Of a stretch of DNA of 64,000 nucleotides, positions 43,322 through 53,220 are shown one piece after another. The translations under genes were made by a program, and so were the position numbers. Source of the stretch: Curtobacterium sp. S6. GTDB taxonomy: Bacteria > Actinomycetota > Actinomycetes > Actinomycetales > Micrococcaceae. The stretch is taken from contig NZ_JHEL01000015.1 in NCBI RefSeq assembly GCF_000710345.2, positions 62,001 to 126,000 on the forward strand, written 5' to 3'. Each line of letters begins with the position of its first letter. Positions within the stretch are counted from its first letter, which is position 1. The notes under the pieces are model-generated. The model had not been told where the DNA came from and did not search any database. It saw nothing but the letters and a program-made list of their open reading frames with translations.

Positions 43322-44292
43322 ACGACACCACGCAGGGAACCCACACGTGGACCGCGCAGGCGGATCAGGCCGGTCTCCGATTGGACGCGTTCCTCGCGAA
43401 CGCGACGGGTCGGTCCCGCTCGGCCGCCAGCGAATGGTGCGCGGACGGCCTCGTCGCCGTCGAGCTGGACGGGAAACCGCTCAAGGTAGCAAAGTCACTC
43501 AAGGTCCCCGAGGGCGCCAGGGTCACCGCCGAGGTACCGGACCCCGCGGCCAAGGTGCGCGTGGTGGCCGAGACGGTCGACGGATTCGGGATCGTTCACG
43601 AGGACTCGGACATCGTCGTCGTGGATAAGCCGGCCGGAGTTGCGGCGCATCCTTCGCCGGGATGGCACGGGCCCACCGTGGTCGGCGCCCTGAGCGCGGC
43701 CGGCGTGGAGATCACCACCTCGGGAGCCGCGGAGCGGCGGGGCATCGTGCACCGTCTTGACGTGGGAACCTCGGGTCTGATGGTCGTCGCCAAGAACGAG
43801 CGTTCGTATTCGGTGCTCAAGAGGGCCTTCAAGGAGCGCACCGTGACCAAGGTGTATCACACCATGGTGCAGGGTATTCCCGACCCGCTGCGGGGGACGA
43901 TCGACGCCCCGATCGGCCGTCATCCCGGCCACGAGTGGCGCTTCGCCGTGGTCGAAGACGGCCGAAACGCCGTGACGCACTACGAGGTGCTGGAGGCTTT
44001 CGGCCCCGCGAGCCTCGTGGAGGTGCACCTGGAAACCGGGCGGACCCACCAGATCAGGGTGCACTTCTCGGCGCTGAACCACGCGTGTTGCGGGGATCTG
44101 ACCTATGGTGCCGACCCCGCCGTATCCGCACGGCTCGGTCTGACCCGACAGTGGCTGCACGCGCATCGATTGGGATTTGACCACCCCGGTAGTGGACAGC
44201 CGGTGGAATTCTCCAGCGAGTATCCAGCCGATCTCCAGTTTGCGGTGGAGGCCATGCGCAGCGGAGATGCCGTCGGACCGTCGACCGCCTAA
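43318..44292 (+). CDS. Ribosomal large subunit pseudouridine synthase, RluD/RluA family
   Basis: 324 residues. An N-terminal S4-like RNA-binding domain ([28 protein letters not shown]) is followed by the pseudouridine synthase domain with the catalytic Asp in [18 protein letters not shown] and the late block [22 protein letters not shown]. The usual target is U1911/1915/1917 in 23S rRNA; which uridines it modifies is inferred. The ATGA overlap with lspA is the same arrangement as in other actinobacteria. Confidence 0.9.
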   Translation: MNDTTQGTHTWTAQADQAGLRLDAFLANATGRSRSAASEWCADGLVAVELDGKPLKVAKSLKVPEGARVTAEVPDPAAKVRVVAETVDGFGIVHEDSDIVVVDKPAGVAAHPSPGWHGPTVVGALSAAGVEITTSGAAERRGIVHRLDVGTSGLMVVAKNERSYSVLKRAFKERTVTKVYHTMVQGIPDPLRGTIDAPIGRHPGHEWRFAVVEDGRNAVTHYEVLEAFGPASLVEVHLETGRTHQIRVHFSALNHACCGDLTYGADPAVSARLGLTRQWLHAHRLGFDHPGSGQPVEFSSEYPADLQFAVEAMRSGDAVGPSTA

Positions 44293-44295
44293 AGT
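44290..44295 (+). promoter_or_regulatory. Leaderless promoter of dnaE (-10 TAAAGT)
   Basis: TAAAGT starts inside the rluD-type stop region and ends 3 nt before ATG 44299 and 6 nt before GTG 44302. The usual 6-7 nt spacing favours initiation at the GTG. Confidence 0.45.
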
Positions 44296-44298
44296 GGA

Positions 44299-47200
44299 AT
44301 GGTGACTTCCGCGGCTCAATCCTCAGGCAAAGGCTTTACCCACCTGCACGTCCACACCGAGTACTCGATGCTGGACGGCGCGGCGCGACTCGACGATCTG
44401 TTCGAACACGCCCACGAACTCGGCATGGATTCCATGGCGACGACCGACCACGGGTTCCTCTTCGGCGCCTTCGACTTCTGGAACCGGGCGCGAAATGCCG
44501 GCATCAAGCCAATCATCGGCGTCGAAGCCTACGTGACTCCTGGCACGGCGCGGCAGGACCGCACGCGCGTCAAATTCGGCGACGGCGGCCGCAACGACGT
44601 CTCCGGTGGCGGTGCCTACACGCACATGACCCTCTTGGCCGAGACGACCCAGGGCATGCACAATCTGTTCCGGGCCTCCTCGAAGGCCTCCCTGGAGGGG
44701 CACTTCTATAAGCCCCGCATGGACCGCGAGTTACTGAACACCTACGGCAAGGGCCTCATCGCGACCACCGGTTGCCCCTCGGGTGAGGTGCAGACGCGTC
44801 TGCGCCTCGGCCAGTACAACGAGGCGCGCGAGGCCGCCGCTGAATTTCGGGACATCTTCGGCAAGGACAATTACTACCTCGAGCTCATGGATCACGGGCT
44901 CGGTATCGAAAAGCAGGTCACCAGCGATCTGCTGCGACTGGGCAAAGACCTCCAACTGCCCATGGTCGCGACCAACGATCTGCACTACACCCATGCGGAG
45001 GACGCCAAGGCCCACGCCGCGCTTCTGTGCGTGCAATCGGGCTCCACGCTTCAGGATCCCAAGCGATTCAAATTCGACGCGGACGAGTTTTATGTCAAGT
45101 CCGCGGCGGAAATGCGAGAACTTTTTCGGGATTTCCCGGAGGCCTGCGACAACACCCTCGAAATCGCGGAACGGTGCAACGTCGAGTTCGACACCAGCGC
45201 CAACTACATGCCGAACTTCCCGTGCCCTCCCGGCGAGAACGAGGAATCCTGGTTCGTCAAAGAGGTCGAAAACGGTCTGCACTATCGCTTCCCGAACGGC
45301 ATTCCCGATGAAGTGCGTCGACAGGCCGAATACGAGGTCGGCATCATCACCCAGATGGGCTTCCCCGGTTACTTCCTCGTGGTCGCCGACTTCATCAATT
45401 GGGCCAAGAACAACGGCATTCGGGTGGGGCCGGGGCGTGGCTCGGGTGCCGGTTCGATGGTCGCCTACGCGATGCGCATCACCGAGCTGAATCCGCTCGA
45501 CCACGATCTGATCTTCGAGCGGTTCCTCAACCCCGACCGTGTGTCCATGCCCGACTTCGACGTCGACTTCGATGATCGGCGCCGGTCCGAGGTCATTCAC
45601 TACGTGACCGAGAAGTACGGCGAGGATAAGGTCGCCCAGATCGTCACCTACGGCACGATCAAGGCCAAGCAGGCCCTCAAGGACTCGTCGCGAGTTCTGG
45701 GTTATCCGTTCTCGATGGGGGAGAAGCTGACCAAGGCCATGCCGCCGGACGTCATGGGCAAGGGCATCTCCCTGAAGGACGTCTACAACAAAGACGCCAA
45801 GCGCTATGGCGAGGCCGAAGAGCTCCGCGAGGTCCTGGCCTCCGACGAGGAATCCCGCAAGGTCTTCGAAACCGCGGAAGGCCTCGAGGGCCTGAAGCGC
45901 CAATGGGGCGTCCACGCGGCCGGCGTCATCATGTCGAGCCACAACATCATCGACGTCATTCCGATCATGCGTCGCGAGCAAGACGGCCAGGTGATCACCC
46001 AGTTCGATTACCCCACGTGCGAGGGCCTCGGTCTGATCAAGATGGACTTCCTCGGGTTGAGAAACCTGACGATCATCTCCGACGCGATCGAGAACATCAA
46101 AGCCAACCGGGACTTCGACCTCGACCTCGAATCCCTCGAAACGGACGATCAGGAATCTTATCGGCTCCTCGCCCGCGGCGACACGCTCGGGGTGTTCCAG
46201 CTCGACGGCGGGCCCATGCGTCAGCTGCTGAAGCTGATGCAACCGGATCACTTTGAGCACATCTCCGCCGTCCTGGCCCTGTATCGGCCCGGGCCGATGG
46301 GCGCCAATTCCCACACCAACTACGCGCTGCGCAAGAACGGCCTGCAAGAGGTGACGCCGATTCACCCGGAGCTCGAGGAGCCGCTGGCCGAAATCCTGGA
46401 CACGACCTACGGGTTGATCGTTTACCAGGAGCAGGTCATGGCCATCGCGCAGAAGGTGGCCGGCTACTCCCTCGGCGAGGCGGATATTCTGCGCCGCGCG
46501 ATGGGCAAGAAGAAAAAGGCCGAACTGGACCGACAGTACGAGACGTTCCACCAGGGAATGCTCGACAACGGATACTCCGAGGCGGCGATCAAGGCGCTGT
46601 GGGACATTCTGCTTCCGTTCTCCGACTACGCCTTCAACAAGGCGCACACGGCGGCCTACGGATTGGTCTCCTACTGGACCGCGTACCTGAAGGCGCACTA
46701 TCCGCAGGAATACATGGCCGCCCTGCTGACATCCGTGGGCGACGACAAGGACAAACTGGCCCTTTACCTCAACGAATGTCGGCACATGAACATCACGGTT
46801 CTCCCGCCGGACGTCAACGAGTCCGCGTTGAACTTCACGCCAGTCGGAGACGACATCCGCTTCGGGATGGGCGCCGTGCGCAACGTGGGGGCCAACGTGG
46901 TCTCAGCCCTGGTCGAAACGCGTGAGGACAAGGGAAAATTCACCTCGTTCCACGACTTCCTCAAGAAGGTTCCCGCGGTCGTCTGCAATAAGCGGACCAT
47001 CGAGTCGATGATTAAGGCGGGGGCCTTCGATGACCTGGGGCACCGGCGTCGGGCCCTCTCCCTGATCCACGAGGAAGCCATCGACTCGACGGTTTCGGTC
47101 AAGCGCCAGGAGGCGGCCGGCCAATTCGATCTGTTCGGCGGGTTCGGGGCCGATGAGGAGGATCCCACGACGGATCTCACCGTGGCCATTCCGGACGTTC

Positions 47201-47883
47201 CGGAGTGGGAGCGCCGCGACATGCTGAACTTCGAGCGAGAAATGCTCGGACTCTACGTCTCGGATCACCCGCTCCGTGGGCTCGACGACGTCCTCGGGCA
47301 GCTCTCCGACTCGTCCGTGCAGTCCCTCTTGGACGAGGACGGCAAGCCCGACGGCTCGGTGGTGACGATCGCCGGAATGATCACCTCGGTCCAGCGGAAG
47401 GTGGCCAAGACCAGCGGAAATGCTTATGCCCGCGTCGAACTCGAGGACCGGACCGGCTCGATGGAGGTCATGTTCTTCGGCAAGGTCTACGCCCCGATCG
47501 CGGGTGTGCTGACCGAGGACCTGATCTGCACGATCAAGGGGCGCCTCCAACGGCGTGACGACGGTTCCGTGACCATCAGCGCCCAAGAGCTCAAGGTTCC
47601 GGATATCGATGCGGACGGCCAGAAGGGACCGGTCATCCTGTCGATCCCGGAACACCGGGCCACCGAATCCACACTGCGCGAACTGGAGAATATCCTGATC
47701 AATCACCGCGGGGACGCGGAAGTCAGGATCAATCTGGCGTGCCGCACCAAGGACGTCCTGATGAGGCTTTCGCCGCGGCTCCGGGTGAATCCCAACCCGG
47801 CCCTCTACGGCGACCTCAAGGTGCTCTTCGGGTCCTCATGCCTGGAGAGGACCTCCGGGCCCGGCGCGGATATCGGAGTATGA
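44299..47883 (+). CDS. dnaE: DNA polymerase III subunit alpha
   Basis: 1194 residues. N-terminal PHP domain (FTHLHVHTEYSMLDGAAR, TTDHGFLFGAFDF), palm with the catalytic PDFDVDFDDRRR triad (around 415), GVHAAGVIMS, a helix-hairpin-helix region and a C-terminal OB domain (SVVTIAGMITSVQRKVAKTSG). It is the replicative DNA-synthesising subunit (DnaE1). The PHP metal-binding His set looks intact, suggesting an active proofreading PHP nuclease, as in mycobacteria. The true start may be GTG 44302. Confidence 0.97.
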   Translation: MVTSAAQSSGKGFTHLHVHTEYSMLDGAARLDDLFEHAHELGMDSMATTDHGFLFGAFDFWNRARNAGIKPIIGVEAYVTPGTARQDRTRVKFGDGGRNDVSGGGAYTHMTLLAETTQGMHNLFRASSKASLEGHFYKPRMDRELLNTYGKGLIATTGCPSGEVQTRLRLGQYNEAREAAAEFRDIFGKDNYYLELMDHGLGIEKQVTSDLLRLGKDLQLPMVATNDLHYTHAEDAKAHAALLCVQSGSTLQDPKRFKFDADEFYVKSAAEMRELFRDFPEACDNTLEIAERCNVEFDTSANYMPNFPCPPGENEESWFVKEVENGLHYRFPNGIPDEVRRQAEYEVGIITQMGFPGYFLVVADFINWAKNNGIRVGPGRGSGAGSMVAYAMRITELNPLDHDLIFERFLNPDRVSMPDFDVDFDDRRRSEVIHYVTEKYGEDKVAQIVTYGTIKAKQALKDSSRVLGYPFSMGEKLTKAMPPDVMGKGISLKDVYNKDAKRYGEAEELREVLASDEESRKVFETAEGLEGLKRQWGVHAAGVIMSSHNIIDVIPIMRREQDGQVITQFDYPTCEGLGLIKMDFLGLRNLTIISDAIENIKANRDFDLDLESLETDDQESYRLLARGDTLGVFQLDGGPMRQLLKLMQPDHFEHISAVLALYRPGPMGANSHTNYALRKNGLQEVTPIHPELEEPLAEILDTTYGLIVYQEQVMAIAQKVAGYSLGEADILRRAMGKKKKAELDRQYETFHQGMLDNGYSEAAIKALWDILLPFSDYAFNKAHTAAYGLVSYWTAYLKAHYPQEYMAALLTSVGDDKDKLALYLNECRHMNITVLPPDVNESALNFTPVGDDIRFGMGAVRNVGANVVSALVETREDKGKFTSFHDFLKKVPAVVCNKRTIESMIKAGAFDDLGHRRRALSLIHEEAIDSTVSVKRQEAAGQFDLFGGFGADEEDPTTDLTVAIPDVPEWERRDMLNFEREMLGLYVSDHPLRGLDDVLGQLSDSSVQSLLDEDGKPDGSVVTIAGMITSVQRKVAKTSGNAYARVELEDRTGSMEVMFFGKVYAPIAGVLTEDLICTIKGRLQRRDDGSVTISAQELKVPDIDADGQKGPVILSIPEHRATESTLRELENILINHRGDAEVRINLACRTKDVLMRLSPRLRVNPNPALYGDLKVLFGSSCLERTSGPGADIGV

Positions 47884-47916
47884 ACCGCTGAATCTCGAGG
47901 TGGCGGCAAAGGGCGT

Positions 47917-47922
47917 TAAACT
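47917..47922 (+). promoter_or_regulatory. Leaderless promoter of hisD (-10 TAAACT)
   Basis: TAAACT ends 6 nt before the GTG at 47929, in a 45-bp gap after dnaE with no Shine-Dalgarno sequence in between. Confidence 0.5.
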
Positions 47923-47928
47923 GGCTGG

Positions 47929-49299
47929 GTGACTGACTCTGACTCGACCACCCTGCCCGACTCGATCATGCGCGTCCTGGACCTGCGAGGACGGCATCTG
48001 AGCCCTGCGCAACTTCGCTCCGTCGTCCCGCGCCAGACCGGAGAGTTTCTGGCGTCCGCCGAAGACTCGGTCGCCTCGATCCTCGCGGATGTCCGTGAGC
48101 GGGGGGCCGACGCCTTGCGCGAGCTCTCCGCGCGTTTTGACGGGGTGACCCAGGAATCCCTGCGCGTTCCCGAATCCGCGGTCGAGGAGGCCCTCGGCGC
48201 TCTCGACCCTGCCGTGCGTCGCGGGCTCGAGGTCGCGATCGAGCGGACCCGGGCGTTCGCCGCCGCGCAACGGCCGGAGGACGCAAGCATCGAGGTGGCC
48301 CCGGGCGCGCGGTTGACGCATCGCTGGACGCCGGTCCGACGCGTGGGGCTCTACGTCCCCGGGGGACTGGCCGTCTATCCGTCGTCGGTCGTCATGAACG
48401 TCGTTCCCGCCCAAGCGGCGGGCGTGGAATCCGTGGTCCTGTGCACCCCGCCCCAACAAGAGTTTGGCGGGCTGCCCCACCCCACGACCCTTGCCGCGGC
48501 CGGTTTGTTGGGCGTCCAGGAGATCTGGGCCATCGGCGGTGCTCAGGCCCTCGGCGCGATGGCCTACGGCATCGACGGCGAGGAAAGCATGGAACCTGTC
48601 GACACCATCACGGGCCCCGGCAACATCTTTGTCGCCATGGCCAAAAGACAACTTCGCGCGGTCGTCGGCGTGGACGGCGAGGCGGGAACCACCGAGATCG
48701 CCGTCCTGGCGGATGCCCACGCGGACCCCGATTTTGTGGCCGCGGATCTGTTGTCTCAGGCCGAACACGACCCCAACGCGGGTTCCCTGCTAGTCACGGA
48801 CTCTCCGGCGCTCGCCGAGGCCGTCTCGCGGGATCTCGCGCGCCGTGTCTCTCGCACGAAGCACCGGGATCGCGTCCTGGAGGCGCTCGGCGGCCCCCAG
48901 TCCGGAGTGGTCCTGACGGATTCGTTGGATCACGGTATCGACGTGGTCAACGCCTACGCCCCGGAGCACCTGGAGATTCAGACCGCGGATCCCGGAACGG
49001 TCGCCGGTCGCATCCGGAACGCGGGCGCCATCTTCCTGGGGCCCTACAGCCCGGTGCCCCTGGGAGACTACGCCGCGGGGTCCAACCACGTGCTGCCGAC
49101 CGGCGGATCCGCGAGGCACAGCAGCGGCCTCTGCACGACGTCGTTCATGAAGGCCGTGCAGATCATCGAGTATTCTTCCGATGCGTTGGCCGCGGTCGGG
49201 GAGAACGTCACCGCCGTCGCGGACGCGGAGGACTTGCCGGCGCACGGGGAGGCCATCACGGCCCGTACCGATCGTCGGTCCACCGGAGGAGTGAGCTGA
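47929..49299 (+). CDS. hisD: Histidinol dehydrogenase
   Basis: 456 residues. Family blocks: VGLYVPGGLAVYPSSVVMNVVPAQ, DTITGPGNIFVAMAKRQL, GTTEIAVLADA, SQAEHDPNAGS and the zinc-site APEHLEIQT. It oxidises histidinol to histidine with two NAD+. It starts a transcript of its own or with nrdR, away from any other his gene in the window. The GTG start matches a leaderless promoter. Confidence 0.96.
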   Translation: MTDSDSTTLPDSIMRVLDLRGRHLSPAQLRSVVPRQTGEFLASAEDSVASILADVRERGADALRELSARFDGVTQESLRVPESAVEEALGALDPAVRRGLEVAIERTRAFAAAQRPEDASIEVAPGARLTHRWTPVRRVGLYVPGGLAVYPSSVVMNVVPAQAAGVESVVLCTPPQQEFGGLPHPTTLAAAGLLGVQEIWAIGGAQALGAMAYGIDGEESMEPVDTITGPGNIFVAMAKRQLRAVVGVDGEAGTTEIAVLADAHADPDFVAADLLSQAEHDPNAGSLLVTDSPALAEAVSRDLARRVSRTKHRDRVLEALGGPQSGVVLTDSLDHGIDVVNAYAPEHLEIQTADPGTVAGRIRNAGAIFLGPYSPVPLGDYAAGSNHVLPTGGSARHSSGLCTTSFMKAVQIIEYSSDALAAVGENVTAVADAEDLPAHGEAITARTDRRSTGGVS

Positions 49300-49890
49300 A
49301 TGCATTGCCCGTACTGCCGACATCCCGATTCTCGCGTGGTGGATTCACGCGTCGCCGACGATGGCTCCTCGATCAGGCGACGCCGTCAATGCTCGTCGTG
49401 CACCAGGCGCTTCTCCACGTTGGAAACGACGTCGGTCAACGTCATTAAGAGGTCGGGTGCCACCGAACCCTTTCAGAGGGCAAAAATCGTCTCGGGGGTC
49501 CGGAAGGCGTGTCAGGGGAGGCCCGTCAGCGAAGATGACCTTGCGTTGCTCGCTCAGGAGGTCGAAGAGTCGATCCGGGCCCGCGGTTTGGCGGAGATCG
49601 ACGCCAACGACGTCGGCCTGGCGATCCTCGAACCCCTGCAGCGCCTCGACGAAGTGGCCTACTTGCGCTTCGCGAGCGTGTATCAGGCCTTCGACGGGCT
49701 GGAAGACTTCGAGACGGCCATCAGGACACTGCGCGGCATCAACGCCGCTCCAGACGCCGCCGGGGCCTCCAAGGACTCGGCGGAGGGGCAGGACGAATCC
49801 GGGGAGGAGGACGCCCCGAAGAAGAAGTCTCGGCGGCGTTCCCGGCCGGCTCCCGAGCCCGAGGACCCGGACCAACCAACACTGATCTAG
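49300..49890 (+). CDS. nrdR: Transcriptional repressor NrdR
   Basis: 196 residues. N-terminal zinc ribbon [33 protein letters not shown] and a central ATP-cone ([24 protein letters not shown]). It senses nucleotides and represses ribonucleotide reductase operons. A Glu/Lys/Arg-rich tail of about 45 residues extends beyond the usual 150. The ATG follows the hisD stop immediately. No NrdR box pair was spotted in the window, and no nrd genes are present. Confidence 0.93.
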   Translation: MHCPYCRHPDSRVVDSRVADDGSSIRRRRQCSSCTRRFSTLETTSVNVIKRSGATEPFQRAKIVSGVRKACQGRPVSEDDLALLAQEVEESIRARGLAEIDANDVGLAILEPLQRLDEVAYLRFASVYQAFDGLEDFETAIRTLRGINAAPDAAGASKDSAEGQDESGEEDAPKKKSRRRSRPAPEPEDPDQPTLI

Positions 49891-49926
49891 ACCCGTCGAA
49901 ATTCTTGTGGTTAGATAGGGACTGGT

Positions 49927-49965
49927 CGCCGGTACTTGCGGAGGGGAAGCCGTCAGGTACCGGCG
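49927..49965 (+). repeat. Unassigned 9-bp inverted repeat after nrdR
   Basis: CGCCGGTAC (49927-49935) pairs with GTACCGGCG (49957-49965) across 21 nt, followed by TTCACCTTTT. It could be the nrdR terminator with a large loop or part of a small structured RNA; a TTAGAT hexamer lies just upstream at 49911-49916. Confidence 0.4.
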
Positions 49966-50026
49966 TTCACCTTTTAACGATGACCGTCTCATCCGCCGGA
50001 GAAACCAGCGGTGACCGTTCACGTCA

Positions 50027-50072
50027 GAAAAAAATCCGTTCGCGGCCCCGAGGCCACGAACGGATTTTTTCG
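50027..50072. terminator. Terminator between nrdR and ppgK
   Basis: GAAAAAAATCCGTTCG (50027-50042) and CGAACGGATTTTTT (50057-50070) form a long stem with A and T runs on either side. It acts as a bidirectional rho-independent terminator, mainly for ppgK on the minus strand. Confidence 0.88.
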
Positions 50073-50106
50073 TGATGAGGGATCAGGGTCGGCGGGCCCC
50101 CGGGCT

Positions 50107-50991
50107 CTACGCCGTGATGCCCTGATCGTGGTGCTCGCGTTCCCCGGGCTGTCCGGCGGCCCAGAGCGCGGCACCGACGATGCCGGCGTTATTCTGCAGG
50201 GCGGCCGGCTGAATCGGGGTCGCGATGTCCTCGAGGTACGGCATAAACTTCTCGGGTTTCTTGGACACGCCGCCACCGATGACGAACAGATCGGGGGAGA
50301 AGAGGGCCTCGACCCGGCTGAAGTAGCGGTGGAGGCGCTTTCCGTACTTTTCCCACGAGAGGTCCTCCCGCTCGCGGGCGCGGACGGAGGCGCGCGACTC
50401 GGCGTCGTGGCCGTCGATCTCGAGGTGCCCGAGCTCGGTATTCGGCACGAGAACCCCGTTGTGGATCAAGGCCGAGCCGATGCCGGTGCCGAGGGTGATC
50501 ACGAGGATCAGCCCGTCCCGATTGCGGCCTTGACCGTAGATTCCTTCGGCCAATCCGGCCGCATCGGCGTCGTTGACCGCGTAGACCCGTCGTCCCACGG
50601 CCTCTTCGGCGAGCTTTTGCAGTTCGGCGCCGATCCACGACTCGTCGACGTTGGCCGCGGACCAGGTCACCCCATTCTTGACGATGGCCGGGAAGTCGAC
50701 GCCGATGGCGCTGTCGGGGTCAGGGGCGACGTCGCGGGACTGCAGCTCCTCGACGATCTGACGGACCACCGGAAGCACGTTCTCCGGCGTCGCGGGCTGG
50801 GGCGTATCGATGCGGAATCTCTCGCTGGTCAGCGAGCCGGTGCGCAGATCGACGACGCCGCCTTTAATGCCGGTTCCGCCGATATCGATGCCGATGGCCA
50901 GTTCGTGAGGCCGGGGATCGGGTAGTCGGTCAGCGGAATCGAGATCCTGTTGAATCGCCACGGCCGGGCGGTCCGGGGACACAGTTGACAT
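50107..50991 (-). CDS. ppgK: Polyphosphate glucokinase
   Basis: 294 residues of the ROK family. Phosphate-binding IGIDIGGTGIKGGVVDL, NDADAAGLAEG, ITLGTGIGSALIHNGVLVPNTELGHLEIDGHDAE and VIGGGVSKK are typical. It phosphorylates glucose using inorganic polyphosphate or ATP, an actinobacterial enzyme. It lies 45 bp after map on the same strand, so it is probably the distal gene of a map-ppgK transcript. Confidence 0.9.
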   Translation of the reverse strand: MSTVSPDRPAVAIQQDLDSADRLPDPRPHELAIGIDIGGTGIKGGVVDLRTGSLTSERFRIDTPQPATPENVLPVVRQIVEELQSRDVAPDPDSAIGVDFPAIVKNGVTWSAANVDESWIGAELQKLAEEAVGRRVYAVNDADAAGLAEGIYGQGRNRDGLILVITLGTGIGSALIHNGVLVPNTELGHLEIDGHDAESRASVRAREREDLSWEKYGKRLHRYFSRVEALFSPDLFVIGGGVSKKPEKFMPYLEDIATPIQPAALQNNAGIVGAALWAAGQPGEREHHDQGITA

Positions 50992-51036
50992 GGTTTCTCC
51001 TGAGGATGATCTGAGGTGTGGTGCCGTCGTCGGCGG

Positions 51037-51951
51037 TTAAGGAAGCGTCAAGACGTCCACACCATCGGCGGTGACCAGCATGGTGTGTTCGAACTGAGCG
51101 CTCCGGCGGCGGTCCTTGGTCACGACGGTCCAGTCGTCGTCCCACATATCCCATTCGATGGTCCCGAGGTTGAGCATCGGCTCGATGGTGAAGACCATGC
51201 CTTCCTCGATGACGGAATTGTAGGCCGGGGCGGCATCGTAGTGAGGGACGATCAGGCCGGAGTGGAATTCTCGACCGACTCCGTGGCCCGTGAAGTCGCG
51301 GACCACGCCGTATCCGAAGCGGGCCGCGTATTTTTCGATAACGCGCCCGATGACGTTGAACTCGCGTCCCGGCTTGACCGCCTTCATGGCTCGCCGGAGG
51401 GATTCTTCGGTCCGCTCGACCAAGAGGCGGGACTCCTCGTCGACCTCTCCGACCAGAAGAGTCCGGTTGGTGTCGCCGTGCATCCGATTCTTATAGGCCG
51501 TCACGTCGAGATTGATGATGTCTCCGTCTTCCAGGACCGTGGAATCCGGGATGCCGTGGCAGATGACCTCGTTGAGTGACGTGCAGACGGATTTCCAGAA
51601 ATTCCGGTAACCCAGAGTCGACGGGTAGGCGCCGTGATCACACATGTATTCGTGGACGACGCGATCGATCTCGTCGGTCGTGCGCCCGGGCACGCAGTAT
51701 TCTTCGGCCGCGACGATCGCGCCCGCGGCGATCTTTCCCGACTCGCGGATGAGCTCGACTTCTTCCGGGGTGTAGAAGTTGGAGCCGTTGCCCTCTTGGG
51801 CCGTGGCTTTCCCGACGTATTCGGGGCGTTCGATCGATGCCGGAACCTTGCGCGTGGGCCCGACGACGCCCGGGGTCAGGGCCCCGAGCGGAGCACCCCC
51901 GTCGGCGGCCGGAATGTTGTGGGATGTCGTGGAAATATTGGTACGGGACAT
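51037..51951 (-). CDS. map: Type I methionine aminopeptidase
   Basis: 304 residues. The metal ligands are in [16 protein letters not shown] (two Asp), [11 protein letters not shown] (His), FTIEPML (Glu) and [10 protein letters not shown] (Glu). It removes the initiator Met from nascent proteins. A 55-residue N-terminal extension ([18 protein letters not shown] onward) precedes the core, as in mycobacterial MapB but of different sequence. ATG 51951 is 7 nt after a TAGAGT box. Confidence 0.93.
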   Translation of the reverse strand: MSRTNISTTSHNIPAADGGAPLGALTPGVVGPTRKVPASIERPEYVGKATAQEGNGSNFYTPEEVELIRESGKIAAGAIVAAEEYCVPGRTTDEIDRVVHEYMCDHGAYPSTLGYRNFWKSVCTSLNEVICHGIPDSTVLEDGDIINLDVTAYKNRMHGDTNRTLLVGEVDEESRLLVERTEESLRRAMKAVKPGREFNVIGRVIEKYAARFGYGVVRDFTGHGVGREFHSGLIVPHYDAAPAYNSVIEEGMVFTIEPMLNLGTIEWDMWDDDWTVVTKDRRRSAQFEHTMLVTADGVDVLTLP

Positions 51952-51958
51952 ATAGTCA

Positions 51959-51964
51959 ACTCTA
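51959..51964 (-). promoter_or_regulatory. Leaderless promoter of map (-10 TAGAGT)
   Basis: On the minus strand TAGAGT ends 7 nt before the ATG at 51951. It lies in the 42-bp gap to the divergent small gene. Confidence 0.5.
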
Positions 51965-51993
51965 AGACACATCGCCGAGACAGGAGGCACGTC

Positions 51994-52203
51994 ATGAACG
52001 TCAACGACAGCGCCGAGGGCGATCACGCCCAGTACTGGTTCAATACGTATACCCACGAGGTCGAGCAGGGCGCACAATCGGACTATCGCCAGCTCCTCGG
52101 GCCGTATGCGACCAGGGGAGAGGCCGAGAACGCCCTTCAGCACGCCAAGGAACGCAATGAGGCATGGGACGCCGAGGACGCCTCGTGGCGCGGAGACGCC
52201 TAA
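51994..52203 (+). CDS. Small conserved SPOR-like protein of unknown function
   Basis: 69 residues, acidic, no membrane segment. [54 protein letters not shown] resembles the short SPOR-type/hypothetical proteins encoded divergently from map in Micrococcales; [14 protein letters not shown] is the repeat-like core. A strong AGGAGG site lies 7 bp before ATG 51994, deciding the start. Its 3' end is 18 bp from the convergent panB with no room for a terminator. No function assigned. Confidence 0.7.
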   Translation: MNVNDSAEGDHAQYWFNTYTHEVEQGAQSDYRQLLGPYATRGEAENALQHAKERNEAWDAEDASWRGDA

Positions 52204-52221
52204 CCGAGGGTGACGCATTCC

Positions 52222-53085
52222 TCACTCGTGAAAGACATGCTCCTCGCCGGGAAAACTGCCGTCGAGCACGTCGTGCCGGTATGACGTGGCTGCCTCGGTG
52301 ACGACCGACCGCAGGTCGGCGTACCGCTTGACGAACCGAGGGGGCCGTCCGCCCGTCAACCCGACCATGTCCTGCCATACCAAGACCTGGCCCGTCGTCG
52401 AGCCGCCGGCACCGATGCCGATGGTCGGGACGCCGACGCCTTCCTCGACAGCACGAACGGCGGCCTCGGTGGTCATTTCCATGAGCACGGCGAAAGCCCC
52501 CGCCGCTTCGAGCGCCTGAGCGTCCGCGAGGAGCTGGGGCGCCGCGTCCTCGCGACCCTGAACCCGAAATCCGCCGAGCGCATTGGTCGACTGCGGGGTG
52601 AACCCGATGTGGGCCATCACGGGGACACCCGCCTGGACCATGGCGCGGACGTGCTCGGCGTAATAGGCCCCGCCTTCCATTTTCACGGCGTGGGCACCGC
52701 CTTCCTTCATGAGACGGACCGCGCTCGCGACGGCTTGAGACGGGGATTCTTCGTAGGTCCCAAACGGCAGATCGACGACCACCAACGCGCGCGTCGCGGC
52801 ACGGGCGACGGCCCGGGTCAGGGGAATCATCTCTTCGAGGGTTACCGGAAGGGTGGACTCGTAGCCGTAGACGGTATTACCCGCGGAGTCGCCGATCAGT
52901 AGGACCTCAATGCCAGCGGTGTCGAAGATCTCCGCCGTGATGGCGTCATACGAGGTCAACATCGAAAATCGCTGACCACGGTCTTTGCACCGTTGCAGAT
53001 GGGTCGTGCGAATGCGTCGAACCGAGGAGAGCCAATCGTCTCCATCGGGAGTAGGGGGATTGCTGTCCTGCATGTATGAAGCCAT
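52222..53085 (-). CDS. panB: 3-methyl-2-oxobutanoate hydroxymethyltransferase
   Basis: 287 residues. Signature blocks: MLTSYDAITAEIFDTAGIEVLLIGDSAGNTVYGYESTLPVT (metal Asp), VVVDLPFGTYE, AVKMEGG, MAHIGFTPQS and TIGIGAGGSTTGQVLVWQDM. It makes ketopantoate from ketoisovalerate and methylene-tetrahydrofolate, the first step to pantothenate and CoA. The ATG is 6 nt after TAGTCT. No other pan gene is adjacent. Confidence 0.95.
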   Translation of the reverse strand: MASYMQDSNPPTPDGDDWLSSVRRIRTTHLQRCKDRGQRFSMLTSYDAITAEIFDTAGIEVLLIGDSAGNTVYGYESTLPVTLEEMIPLTRAVARAATRALVVVDLPFGTYEESPSQAVASAVRLMKEGGAHAVKMEGGAYYAEHVRAMVQAGVPVMAHIGFTPQSTNALGGFRVQGREDAAPQLLADAQALEAAGAFAVLMEMTTEAAVRAVEEGVGVPTIGIGAGGSTTGQVLVWQDMVGLTGGRPPRFVKRYADLRSVVTEAATSYRHDVLDGSFPGEEHVFHE

Positions 53086-53091
53086 GCACTC

Positions 53092-53097
53092 AGACTA
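53092..53097 (-). promoter_or_regulatory. Leaderless promoter of panB (-10 TAGTCT)
   Basis: Minus-strand TAGTCT ends 6 nt before the ATG at 53085, in the gap to the divergent glnA2. Confidence 0.5.
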
Positions 53098-53220
53098 CTA
53101 GGACGCCCCCACCGGCAGAATGTCCGTCCACAATGTCGCCGGCGAGCCTCTGCCTGAATCGATGCGCAGGATAGAGTTGGTGACGCACACGATCGAGGGC
53201 ACCGACCGCCAAGGAGAGTC

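Noticed and set aside
44731-46785. 684-codon open frame antisense to dnaE
   Set aside because: Shadow of the dnaE codon pattern, no motif, no ribosome binding site.
53160-53200. Possible GlnR box before glnA2 (GTGAC-GCACAC-GATCG)
   Set aside because: The second half site fails the consensus, unlike the perfect site at glnA1.
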